This document shows positions 1-7,524 of a DNA stretch of 12,177 bases, piece by piece. A program made the translations under genes and the position numbers. Source of the DNA: Clostridiales bacterium (GTDB lineage Bacteria; Bacillota; Clostridia; Saccharofermentanales; Saccharofermentanaceae); contig JAFGGR010000183.1 in the NCBI GenBank assembly GCA_016930475.1, positions 1-12,177 on the forward strand, read 5' to 3'. The notes beneath the pieces were generated by a model. The model was not told where the DNA came from. It made no database searches and saw only the letters and a program-made list of their open reading frames with translations. Every line of letters starts with the position of its first letter. The first letter of the stretch is position 1.

Positions 1-381
1 CGCCAGGATGTAACCGGCCAAGATCGCGGCCAATACCCCGCCGATGACCCCGAGTCCGCCGTCGCGAAGATTAATAATATGCAAAATGTCACCCTTATAG
101 TATTCCCACTCACTGAAAACGTAGTACAAACGAGCTCCGATTATGGCAGCGGGAAAACACACGAGCGAGATGTCGATGACTAAATCGGATGAAAACCCAT
201 GTTTTTTGGAATGAAGGATCGCCAGTAGGACACAAGTCGACAGTGCAACCGCCAAGATCACGCCGTACCAATAAATGCTGAGCGAACCGATACGAAATGC
301 TACGCTGTCAATCTTCAGTCCTTCAATACCCAAGCCCGGAAAACTGACTTCCTCCGGGACATAACGAATTATGTTAAGCAT
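1..381 (-). CDS. lgt: Prolipoprotein diacylglyceryl transferase, N-terminal part (cut by window edge)
   Basis: This is the first 127 codons of an open frame that runs off the left edge. Lgt is an inner-membrane enzyme that moves diacylglycerol from phosphatidylglycerol to the lipobox cysteine of prolipoproteins. Features seen are IYWYG (residues 36-40) opening a hydrophobic segment, a second hydrophobic segment ending in GARLYYV (82-88), and RDGGLGVIGG (106-115), which fits the family's loop of the form GGL..GG in Gram-positive members. The ATG at 381 follows a GGAGAGGAAAC ribosome binding site. A gap of 51 bases separates it from the end of ribF on the same strand, with no terminator seen, so it probably belongs to the operon. 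The catalytic arginines of the family lie further on and cannot be checked. Identity rests on motifs and topology and is quite secure. Confidence 0.85.
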   Translation of the reverse strand, partial: MLNIIRYVPEEVSFPGLGIEGLKIDSVAFRIGSLSIYWYGVILAVALSTCVLLAILHSKKHGFSSDLVIDISLVCFPAAIIGARLYYVFSEWEYYKGDILHIINLRDGGLGVIGGVLAAILAGYILA

Positions 382-432
382 GTTTCCTCTCCTTGCAACT
401 ATGAAAATCCGCGGCGATGCCGAACTAAATAA

Positions 433-1434
433 TCATAGCATATCCGCAAGCATTTTCGAATACTCCGGATGATCGGTATGAAACGAGTCGGCTGTCTGAA
501 CATCCTTTAACACCTGATCTCGAAGACTGTCGATCGAATCAAAGCGCTTTTCGACCCGTAACTGTTCGAGCGGATAAACGGTAATTTTGGTGCCGTAGAG
601 TTCAAGTTTTACATTTAAGGCCGTCGTTTCGATCAATGGATAGACATCCAGATCCGACACCGTCGGACGAAGGCCGATGTTGGACACCGCCGGGTACAGG
701 CAATCCCCGGATCTTAGATACGAGGTGTAAACACCAAATGCGGGAATGACTTTCCCGGAGGGGATACCAATGTTTGCCGTCGGGAATCCGAGCGTACCTC
801 CGAGGCCCCGGCCTTTCATCACCTCACCGTCATACGATACCGCGCGGCCGAGCAATTCCCGGGCGGTCTTCATATCCCCCGCAAGGATCCTCTCGCGGAT
901 CCATGAGCTGGATATCACCTTGCCTTCATGGAGCTCCGGCGGGACCAGGACCGCCCGTATCCCTTGTCTCCGGGCCCATTGAAGCAGATAATTTGAATCA
1001 CCCTCGCGATGCGTCCCGAAATGGTAGTCTTCCCCGGCGACAATGACCTTCGCCCGCAACAGTTTTCCCGCATACTCGTTCAAGAATTCTCCCGCATGCA
1101 TCGAAGCGAGGCTGTCGGAAAAGGGAAACACCGCGACATCCTCGATCCCCGACCCATGGATCAGCGCGCATCTTTCCGGAAGCGTCGTGATCAAGCCGTC
1201 CCCGCCCGTCGCAAACACCTTGGATTTCGGTGTGTTCGAAAAGGTATGCGCGACCGTTTTCACCCCGGCTTCGTCGGCGATCTCCTTCAGAATCGAAAAG
1301 AGTTTCTTATGTCCTCTGTGGACACCGTCAAAATAACCCAAAGCTACCGCACTCCCCGATCGAAAAGCATCGTCAAAGCCATCGGGGATCAAGAGTCCGC
1401 CATGATATTCTTCTCGAAAAGCCCACGTTTTCAA
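433..1434 (-). CDS. ribF: Bifunctional riboflavin kinase / FAD synthetase
   Basis: RibF phosphorylates riboflavin to FMN and adenylylates FMN to FAD in the cytosol. The 333-residue length is usual for the bifunctional protein. The N-terminal nucleotidyltransferase domain shows GYFDGVHRGH (residues 33-42, the HxGH signature) and ISSSWIR (174-180). The C-terminal kinase domain shows GRGLGGTLGFPTAN (208-221) and NIGLRPT (252-258), followed by a Glu near 269 in the place of the family's catalytic Glu. The segment after that Glu reads TTALN rather than the common HxLDF-like pattern, a modest divergence. The start is TTG at 1434: its TTGA overlaps the truB stop, there is only a weak GGA upstream, and no in-frame ATG lies nearby, so translation is probably coupled to truB. 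ribF closing the truB end of this operon is normal for Firmicutes. Confidence 0.93.
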   Translation of the reverse strand: MKTWAFREEYHGGLLIPDGFDDAFRSGSAVALGYFDGVHRGHKKLFSILKEIADEAGVKTVAHTFSNTPKSKVFATGGDGLITTLPERCALIHGSGIEDVAVFPFSDSLASMHAGEFLNEYAGKLLRAKVIVAGEDYHFGTHREGDSNYLLQWARRQGIRAVLVPPELHEGKVISSSWIRERILAGDMKTARELLGRAVSYDGEVMKGRGLGGTLGFPTANIGIPSGKVIPAFGVYTSYLRSGDCLYPAVSNIGLRPTVSDLDVYPLIETTALNVKLELYGTKITVYPLEQLRVEKRFDSIDSLRDQVLKDVQTADSFHTDHPEYSKMLADML

Positions 1435-2444
1435 AGCTCGTCCAACATCCTTTCAATTTTCAATAAACCATTATCGTCGACAACAGACGGATATACAATC
1501 GCGATCAATCGGTTTTCGAGCATCGCCCGGAAGCGCGGAGCGTCATCGTCTTTCAATAGCGAATCGACGCTTGTATCTTCCGTCATGATCGACTCGAATC
1601 CTTCCAATCGATCAGAAAAGTCGGAAAGCGGCAACAGCCGGCCGTATCGGACATGCTCCGCTTCTGCTTCCGTCAGTTTGATCTCGTGCAGATGTCTTAC
1701 GCAAATATCCTCGGGAATGAACAGCGAATCAAATTTTCCGGTAAGAAAAGCTTGTTCCATCTCCTCGGGTGAGTGCGCGTCTTCAAGTCCAAATGCACCG
1801 CATCGGGTCCTGCGCAATTGGATCGCATAAGCCCCGAACCCTGATTTTTTGCCCAGCTCCTCACAAATCGCCCGAATATACGTGCCCTTGGAACAGGAAA
1901 TCAAGAAATCTACCTCCAGCTCCGGCTCGGAAGATATGCCGAACACCTTACAATCGAATATCCGGACCGTTCTCGGTTTCAGTTCGACGGGAATACCCTT
2001 GCGCGCGTACTCGTATGCCTTTCGACCATTCACTTTGACTGCCGAAAATGCCGGGGGTGTCTGTACCAGAGGCCCGGGCAGTTCATCGAACAGGCCGCGC
2101 AAGAGCTTATAATCGTCTCTCTTCATCGCCTTCAATTCGTATTCGTCCGGCCTTCTTCCGCCGTACAAAACCCCCTCGGAGTCCTGGGTTTCCGAATACG
2201 AACCGAATCGGATCGTACAGCGATATTCCTTGTCATCATTGCCCAAATAGCGGATCAGACGCGTGGATCTTCCGACGCAAATCGGCAGGACGCCCGTCGC
2301 AAAGGGATCGAGCGTACCGCTGTGCCCGACTTTTTTGACCCCTGCCATTTTTCGGACCAGGGATACCACGCGAAAAGAGGACATTCCCTCGGGCTTGTCC
2401 GCAATGATCACACCGGAGATCGAAGAGTCTTGATCATTCATCAT
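1431..2444 (-). CDS. truB: tRNA pseudouridine(55) synthase
   Basis: TruB converts U55 in the T-loop of tRNAs to pseudouridine. The N-terminal catalytic domain carries GHSGTLDPFATGVLPI with the catalytic Asp at residue 46, then KEY (72-74), PPAFSAVKVNGRKAYEYAR (130-148) and CSKGTYIRAICEELG (184-198), all family motifs. At 337 residues it is somewhat longer than the roughly 300 of many homologs. The extra length is in the C-terminal part, which is variable and would hold the PUA-like region. The ATG at 2444 overlaps the stop of the upstream phosphoesterase as ATGA, and a second ATG follows directly. No Shine-Dalgarno sequence is visible (the upstream bases are T-rich, then CCCGAAAA), so translation most likely depends on termination-reinitiation from the preceding gene. 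Confidence 0.95.
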   Translation of the reverse strand: MMNDQDSSISGVIIADKPEGMSSFRVVSLVRKMAGVKKVGHSGTLDPFATGVLPICVGRSTRLIRYLGNDDKEYRCTIRFGSYSETQDSEGVLYGGRRPDEYELKAMKRDDYKLLRGLFDELPGPLVQTPPAFSAVKVNGRKAYEYARKGIPVELKPRTVRIFDCKVFGISSEPELEVDFLISCSKGTYIRAICEELGKKSGFGAYAIQLRRTRCGAFGLEDAHSPEEMEQAFLTGKFDSLFIPEDICVRHLHEIKLTEAEAEHVRYGRLLPLSDFSDRLEGFESIMTEDTSVDSLLKDDDAPRFRAMLENRLIAIVYPSVVDDNGLLKIERMLDEL

Positions 2445-3466
2445 TTTTCGGGAAAAAAAGCCGCGGCTCTTTCTATGATCATTTTACATACCTCGTTGGC
2501 GGTCAACCCGTACATCGAAAAACCCGCTGCCCGGTGATGTCCGCCGCCACCGAACGATTCGGCAAACGACGCGGAATCGAAAGGCTCGCGGCTCCGAATA
2601 TTTACCCGGACCTCTCCCTCATCCGACTCGCGAACCACAAACGACACAACAACACCTTCAATGTCCCTGAGGCTGGAAACCAAGCCCTCTGTAGCATAAT
2701 CCGTCGTATTTGTGTCTTTGAGCATATCCGAAGTGATGACAGTCAACGCGATCCGTCCGCCGAAAAACATCTTCGCTCCGGCCATCGCTTTTGCGATCAG
2801 CTTCATCCTCTCGACACTGGTCAGATCAAATAAATGATATGCGTTGGCAAAAACGTTCGCTCCGCTCTCAAGAAGTTCCGCGGCGGCGCGAAATGTATCC
2901 GGGGTGGTATTCTGAAACGAAAATCGACCGGTATCCGACTGGATCCCGACCATCAACCAGTTCGCGATATTGGGGTCCATCAAATCCTGGCCGATCTTTT
3001 CTCCTATACTGCGTATCACACGGAGCACCAATTCGGCGGTCGAAGCCGATGTCGGAACGATATAACGAATCCCCTCAACCCCCTTACTGGAGACATGATG
3101 GTCAATAACGGCCGTCTGAACAGATGCCGAGTAAAGCGTTCCCGAATTCCCCATACGCCCGGCATCGGAGCAATCCACCGCAACGGCGATCCCCATGTCG
3201 GGAGACTTCTTTTCGACAAGATCCGGAGTATATATAATGAGCAGATCATCCGGGATTGCCATGAATCGAAGGCGATCGGGAATTGCCTCATCTACGACTA
3301 CGAAGGAGGATATCTCGAGTTTTCGTAAAGCGGACGCAAGCGCGGCGGCCGAACCGATACAGTCGCCGTCCGGTCGAAGGTGCGGGAAAATCAGAATTTC
3401 CTTCTGCGATCCGCGCATACCGATAAGCAGTTCCGCAACGGCATTCAGCTGTTCACTCACGAGCAT
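2441..3466 (-). CDS. nrnA: DHH/DHHA1 phosphoesterase (NrnA-type oligoribonuclease/pAp phosphatase)
   Basis: NrnA-type enzymes degrade 2-5 nt RNA and dephosphorylate 3'-phosphoadenosine 5'-phosphate; some relatives cleave cyclic dinucleotide products. Counting from the ATG at 3466 (341 aa, normal length), the metal-binding motifs are present: HLRPDGD (29-35), DCSD (98-101), DHH (122-124) and the Asp of QSDTG (178). The DHHA1 substrate loop GGGGHHRAAG lies at 306-315. The open frame extends to a TTG at 3490, but that has no ribosome binding site. A GGGAGG sits only 3 bases before the ATG at 3466 and 9 bases before a GTG at 3460, so GTG 3460 is a serious alternative start. Either start overlaps the end of rbfA by 8-14 bases. 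The location between rbfA and truB is the usual Firmicutes position of this gene. Exact substrate preference cannot be read from sequence. Confidence 0.9.
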   Translation of the reverse strand: MLVSEQLNAVAELLIGMRGSQKEILIFPHLRPDGDCIGSAAALASALRKLEISSFVVVDEAIPDRLRFMAIPDDLLIIYTPDLVEKKSPDMGIAVAVDCSDAGRMGNSGTLYSASVQTAVIDHHVSSKGVEGIRYIVPTSASTAELVLRVIRSIGEKIGQDLMDPNIANWLMVGIQSDTGRFSFQNTTPDTFRAAAELLESGANVFANAYHLFDLTSVERMKLIAKAMAGAKMFFGGRIALTVITSDMLKDTNTTDYATEGLVSSLRDIEGVVVSFVVRESDEGEVRVNIRSREPFDSASFAESFGGGGHHRAAGFSMYGLTANEVCKMIIERAAAFFPEK

Positions 3467-3815
3467 CGTCCTCCCGGATCGTTTCGTCAATCAGTTGCAT
3501 CAACTTCATGCCCTTTTCGATCGAATCGTCGAAAACGAACTGGATCTCGGGAGCGGTGCGCAGACTGACTCTCTGCGAAACCTCTCTGCGAATGAACCCG
3601 GACGCACTGCCGATCGCGTCTCTGAAGTCCTGTTTTCCTTTATCGTCCGCCATTACGGATAAGTAGACCTTGGCATGAGACAGGTCATTCGACATCTTCA
3701 CTTCCAATACAGAGGTCATTATGGGAATTCTCGGATCCTTGACCTCGTTTCTCAGAATATCGGATATGACCTTCCGCATCTCGTCTCCGACCCGCGAAGC
3801 ACGATCTCTTTTCAT
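3453..3815 (-). CDS. rbfA: 30S ribosome-binding factor A
   Basis: RbfA is a small KH-like protein that binds the immature 30S subunit near the 5' end of 16S rRNA and helps late maturation and cold adaptation. The 120-residue protein has the family's typical opening (KRDRASRVGDEMRKVISDIL), the core VKDPRI (25-30), and the central HAKVYLSV strand (47-54). The ATG at 3815 lies 37 bases after the infB stop. The bases before it read TATATTTAAG, with no real Shine-Dalgarno match, unusual beside the strong sites of infB and ilvC, so expression may rely on coupling or an A/T-rich leader. The gene's end overlaps the start of the downstream phosphoesterase. Confidence 0.93.
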   Translation of the reverse strand: MKRDRASRVGDEMRKVISDILRNEVKDPRIPIMTSVLEVKMSNDLSHAKVYLSVMADDKGKQDFRDAIGSASGFIRREVSQRVSLRTAPEIQFVFDDSIEKGMKLMQLIDETIREDDARE

Positions 3816-3852
3816 CTTAAATATACCGGCGTCGCAAAGCAGTTAAAGATGA

Positions 3853-6801
3853 TTACTTTCTGACGATTTCCCTCATCTCAAACGCCTCGATGACGTCTCC
3901 TTCCTTAATGTCATTGTAGTTCTCTATTGAAATACCGCATTCATATCCCGTCATGACTTCCTTGACATCGTCCTTGAAACGCTTGAGAGATGCCAGTTTA
4001 CCCTCATGTACGACAATGCCGTCACGGACGATCCGCACCTCGGAGGACCTCAATACCTTTCCGTCGGTCACATACGCGCCGCCGATGGTACCTACATTGG
4101 AGACCTTGAAAATCTGACGAATCTCGATATGTCCGAGAATGGCTTCCTCAAACTTGGGCTTCAACATACCTTTCATTGCGGCCTGTACATCCTCGATTGC
4201 GTTGTAGATCACCCGGTAGAGCTTGATATCGACACCGACTTCCTTCGCCTTTTCTGCGATGCCTACGCCGGGACGAACGTTGAATCCGATGATGACGGCA
4301 TTCGAAACGTCGGCCAACAGAATATCCGACTCCGTTATCGCACCGACACCGCCATGGATCACTTTAACGTGGACTTCGTCGCTGGTCAACTTCTCAAGAG
4401 ATTGCGTGACTGCTTCCACCGAACCCTGAACGTCCGCTTTGATAATCAGATTCAGATCCAATACCTCGCCGGCCGCCAGCGTCTCGGAAAGAGTCTCAAG
4501 CGTCATTCTGGACGACTTGTGAAGCTGATCCTCACGTTGCTTGGTCCTGCGCTTGTCAACCAACTGTCTGGCAACCTTCTCGTCGGTAACGGCATAGAAC
4601 AATTCTCCGGCTTCCGGCACCTCGGACAAGCCGAGAATTTCGACCGGCATCGAGGGACCGGCTTTCTTCACCGCTCCTCCCTTATCGTCCGTCATCGCAC
4701 GGATCCTTCCGACTATAGAACCGGTCACGATCGCGTCACCGTTATGCAGGGTCCCGCGTTGCACGAGAACCGTAGCAACCGGACCTCTGTTTTTATCCAG
4801 TTTGGCTTCAATGACCGTTCCCTTTGCTTGCTTGTTCGGATCCGCCTTAAGGTCCATGACGTCCGCGGTCAGAAGAACCATCTCCAGCAGTTCGTCAATA
4901 CCCTCGCCGGTATGCGCGGAAACGGGGACCACAACAGTCGATCCGCCCCACTCCTCCGGTATGACGCCGTGTGTGGATAATTCTTGCTTGACTTTGTCCG
5001 GATTGGCACCCGGACGGTCCATCTTATTGATCGCAACAACGATTTCGGTATTCGCCGCTTTTGCGTGATTGATCGCCTCCACGGTTTGAGGCATAACGCC
5101 GTCGTCGGCCGCAACCACCAAAATAGCGATATCCGTTACCTGCGCTCCTCTGGCACGCATGGTCGTAAACGCTTCGTGTCCGGGCGTATCCAGAAAAGTG
5201 ATCATTCGATTCTTAAGTTTTACGGTGTAGGCACCGATATGCTGAGTGATACCGCCCGCTTCGCCCTTGACGACAGACGAAGAACGGATCTTGTCGAGTA
5301 GAGAGGTCTTGCCGTGGTCGACATGGCCCATTACGACGACGACCGGAGGTCTGGGCTGGAGGTTCTCATCCGTATCTTCCGTATCATCGAAAAGGATATC
5401 TTCTTCGGTAACTTCAACCAATAGCTCCGTGGTAATTCCGAATTCCTCCGCAATCAGCGTCGCCGTATCAAAGTCAATTTCTTGATTGATCGTCGCGAGC
5501 AACCCTAGTTTCATCAATTTCTTGATAATTTCGGCAGAACGCTTCTGGATACCTTCGGCAAAATCCTTAATGGTGATACTCTCGGGAAGTTGAACATGAG
5601 TGAGCACCGCTTTGGGTTGCTGTTGGGCAACGGGAAGTCCTCTTTTTCTCGGGGCTCCTCGACGTCCCTTCGGCTTATTACTGTACAAAGCTTCCAATGT
5701 CGAATCATCCGAGAGGATCTCGTTGGCTTGCATTCCGGAAATGGCCGAATTGACCATTCGCATATTGTCCGATTTTCGGCTCGTTTGACCTGCCACAGGT
5801 TTGCCCGGGTCTTTTTTCGTATCCTTCGAAGGATCCTTTCGGCTCTTCTCGAATGCGTCTCTTGCGGCAAAATTTGCCTTGTCCTTCGTCATTTCCGGCG
5901 GCAAATCCGGCTTGTCGCTCTTCGGCGGACCTCTGTGCGCCGAAGGCCCTCTGCCCGACTGCTCGTTCACATCGTCCTTGCCCATCGGACCCGGCTGTCT
6001 GCGAGGCGGATAGCCACCGGTAGGCGGGTAGCCACCGACCGGTCTGGGGCGACCCGGTCCGTATGACGGACCGGAGGACGTTCCTGAATTATAAGCGCCA
6101 TCCCGATCGGAAGGGCGAATAAAAGTCGATCTCGATGTTGAAACAACGCCGGGATTCTGTTGAGATCTAGCCCCCGGAGCCTGTCCTTGAGCGGGTCTCT
6201 GCGAGGGAGAATACCCCGGAGCCTGTCCCTGCGCGGGTCTCTGCGAGGGAGAATTTCCCGGTGCGTTCGGTCGCTGTGAAGGTCCGTATCCGGGCGAGGG
6301 GGGTCTCTGAGTTGGCGGATATCCGGGCGCGTTCGATCGCTGAGACGGCGAAGGACCGGGCATGGGAGGCCTCTGCGAAGGTGCCTGACTCGGTGTATCC
6401 GGCCGCTGAGAAGGTACGGCTGTCGTTCCGGAATTATCGATATCCGGTTGAACCGGCTGTACTTGTTGTACTGTCTGTTCTTCCGGAGGTTCCTTAACGG
6501 GAGATTCCTCGACCTTTACCGGGATTTCCGGCTCATGCGAAACGGTCTCGATGATCGGTGTCTCCTCTTTTTGAGACGCAACAATTCCCGGTGCTTCTGG
6601 CACCTCGATTTCGGTCTGAACTTCGGGAGTCGGCTCATCCTTCGGCGGACGGGCTTTCTTGTTCACTCTTCCGACCCTAAGGGTTTTGGTTCCCGAAATA
6701 CCGCTGACGATAATCTCGGGTCCGGAAATATCCTGCTTCTTATCGCGGATTTCAATGCCCTCCTCGGGCTTCATTCCGGCCTTTTCTTTACTGTCTGTCA
6801 T
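3853..6801 (-). CDS. infB: Translation initiation factor IF-2
   Basis: IF2 is the GTPase that brings fMet-tRNA to the 30S subunit and drives subunit joining. The 982 residues divide into a long disordered N-terminal region (about 1-395), an IF2-N helical module (about 405-455, SITIKDFAEGIQKRSAEIIK), the GTPase domain, and C-terminal domains ending in the fMet-tRNA binding region. The G motifs are intact: G1 GHVDHGKTS (492-500), G2 GGITQHIGAY (516-525), G3 DTPGHEAF (538-545), G4 NKMD (592-595) and G5 SAH (628-630). The disordered part is rich in Pro, Gln, Ser and Arg, with a SQRP-type repeat array (131-203) followed by Gly/Pro and Lys/Asp-rich stretches. The ATG at 6801 follows a strong AGGAGG with good spacing. 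The gene lies 45 bases after ylxR-ylxQ. Confidence 0.98.
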   Translation of the reverse strand: MTDSKEKAGMKPEEGIEIRDKKQDISGPEIIVSGISGTKTLRVGRVNKKARPPKDEPTPEVQTEIEVPEAPGIVASQKEETPIIETVSHEPEIPVKVEESPVKEPPEEQTVQQVQPVQPDIDNSGTTAVPSQRPDTPSQAPSQRPPMPGPSPSQRSNAPGYPPTQRPPSPGYGPSQRPNAPGNSPSQRPAQGQAPGYSPSQRPAQGQAPGARSQQNPGVVSTSRSTFIRPSDRDGAYNSGTSSGPSYGPGRPRPVGGYPPTGGYPPRRQPGPMGKDDVNEQSGRGPSAHRGPPKSDKPDLPPEMTKDKANFAARDAFEKSRKDPSKDTKKDPGKPVAGQTSRKSDNMRMVNSAISGMQANEILSDDSTLEALYSNKPKGRRGAPRKRGLPVAQQQPKAVLTHVQLPESITIKDFAEGIQKRSAEIIKKLMKLGLLATINQEIDFDTATLIAEEFGITTELLVEVTEEDILFDDTEDTDENLQPRPPVVVVMGHVDHGKTSLLDKIRSSSVVKGEAGGITQHIGAYTVKLKNRMITFLDTPGHEAFTTMRARGAQVTDIAILVVAADDGVMPQTVEAINHAKAANTEIVVAINKMDRPGANPDKVKQELSTHGVIPEEWGGSTVVVPVSAHTGEGIDELLEMVLLTADVMDLKADPNKQAKGTVIEAKLDKNRGPVATVLVQRGTLHNGDAIVTGSIVGRIRAMTDDKGGAVKKAGPSMPVEILGLSEVPEAGELFYAVTDEKVARQLVDKRRTKQREDQLHKSSRMTLETLSETLAAGEVLDLNLIIKADVQGSVEAVTQSLEKLTSDEVHVKVIHGGVGAITESDILLADVSNAVIIGFNVRPGVGIAEKAKEVGVDIKLYRVIYNAIEDVQAAMKGMLKPKFEEAILGHIEIRQIFKVSNVGTIGGAYVTDGKVLRSSEVRIVRDGIVVHEGKLASLKRFKDDVKEVMTGYECGISIENYNDIKEGDVIEAFEMREIVRK
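6172..6255 (-). repeat. Two tandem 42-bp repeats inside infB (14-residue unit)
   Basis: Residues 183-196 and 197-210 of IF2 are nearly identical 14-residue units, SPSQRPAQGQAPG preceded by N or Y. The DNA copies are also nearly identical, so this is a recent in-frame duplication rather than protein-level convergence. The pair sits at the end of a looser array of SQRP-containing units that begins near residue 131 (down from base 6411). Confidence 0.85.
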
Positions 6802-6846
6802 GAATTCCTCCTAATCGATACGTTGCCATTCGCCAATATAATATCA

Positions 6847-7503
6847 TTATTCAGCTGAAACATACTCATTCAATAAACGAATGAGCTGATCCGCAAAATT
6901 TTTGTCCGTAATTGCTACGACCGCCCGATCCCGCTTGCCCAAGCAAAGTCCTAACTTATTCTTACCCGAAAACCGACGGAGCGGAATTCCCTTATCCTCG
7001 GAAATCCGCTTCAAAAGTCGGAGTGTTCCCTCTGCGGCGTCATCAGCGACAATGAACAAAAAAACCTTGTTTTTTCCTGATGCGGCGGACACCGCATCCG
7101 CTCCGGAAACTACTTGACCCGCGCGGGTCGCGAGTCCCAGAAACGATAGTATTTTGTCCTCCGTTACGTTCATATGCGTATGGGCGGATCCGGACGAACC
7201 AAGCAGATCTGATTCCGGCTTTCGCGAGGTGGTATTCCGGGTTTCAGCTTGATCCATCACCGCTTTCAACTGATCGGACATCCCCTCCTGAGAAATGCCC
7301 TTCAGGCTCTTCTCGATCCGGTGTGCTTTACAGGCTGCCTCAAGACACTCGTTGTTTCTGCAAACATAAGCCCCTCTTCCCGGCATCTTGCCCGTCGGAT
7401 CGACTTCGACCCGACCGTCAGCTAACAAGACCACTCGAATCAAATCGCTCTTGTTTCTTCTTTCCCTACACGATACGCATAACCTCTGAGGAATCTTCTT
7501 CAC
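6847..7503 (-). CDS. Fused YlxR (DUF448) and YlxQ (L7Ae-like) RNA-binding protein
   Basis: In many Firmicutes ylxR and ylxQ are separate small genes between nusA and infB. Here one 218-residue frame carries both. The N-terminal part (1 to about 75) has the YlxR signatures RLCVSCRER (7-15) and GRGAYVC (42-48). A polar linker rich in Ser, Thr, Glu and Asp follows (about 80-111). The C-terminal part (about 112-213) is L7Ae/L30e-like, with LGLATRAGQVVSGADAV (122-138) and KNKLGLCLGKRDRAVVAI (181-198). The L7Ae family binds kink-turn RNA; YlxR is reported as a nucleoid-associated or RNA-binding regulator. The start is GTG at 7503, six bases after GGAGG; an ATG at 7507 is out of frame and too close to the site. 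The internal Met at 111 lacks a convincing ribosome binding site, so a true fusion is favoured. It begins 21 bases after nusA. Confidence 0.9.
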   Translation of the reverse strand: MKKIPQRLCVSCRERRNKSDLIRVVLLADGRVEVDPTGKMPGRGAYVCRNNECLEAACKAHRIEKSLKGISQEGMSDQLKAVMDQAETRNTTSRKPESDLLGSSGSAHTHMNVTEDKILSFLGLATRAGQVVSGADAVSAASGKNKVFLFIVADDAAEGTLRLLKRISEDKGIPLRRFSGKNKLGLCLGKRDRAVVAITDKNFADQLIRLLNEYVSAE

Positions 7504-7524
7504 TCATATCCTCCGTTTAAGGTG

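Noticed and set aside
1009..1830. A 273-codon plus-strand open frame across ribF and truB
   Set aside because: It is antisense to two well-supported genes and its translation is Ser/Arg-rich with no domain.
4006..4980. A 324-codon open frame on the plus strand inside infB
   Set aside because: It lies wholly antisense to the conserved IF2 GTPase and C-terminal domains, has no recognisable protein features, and is a by-product of codon bias.
7171..7173. Internal ATG (Met111) as a separate ylxQ start
   Set aside because: No proper ribosome binding site precedes it, and the frame from YlxR runs through without interruption.
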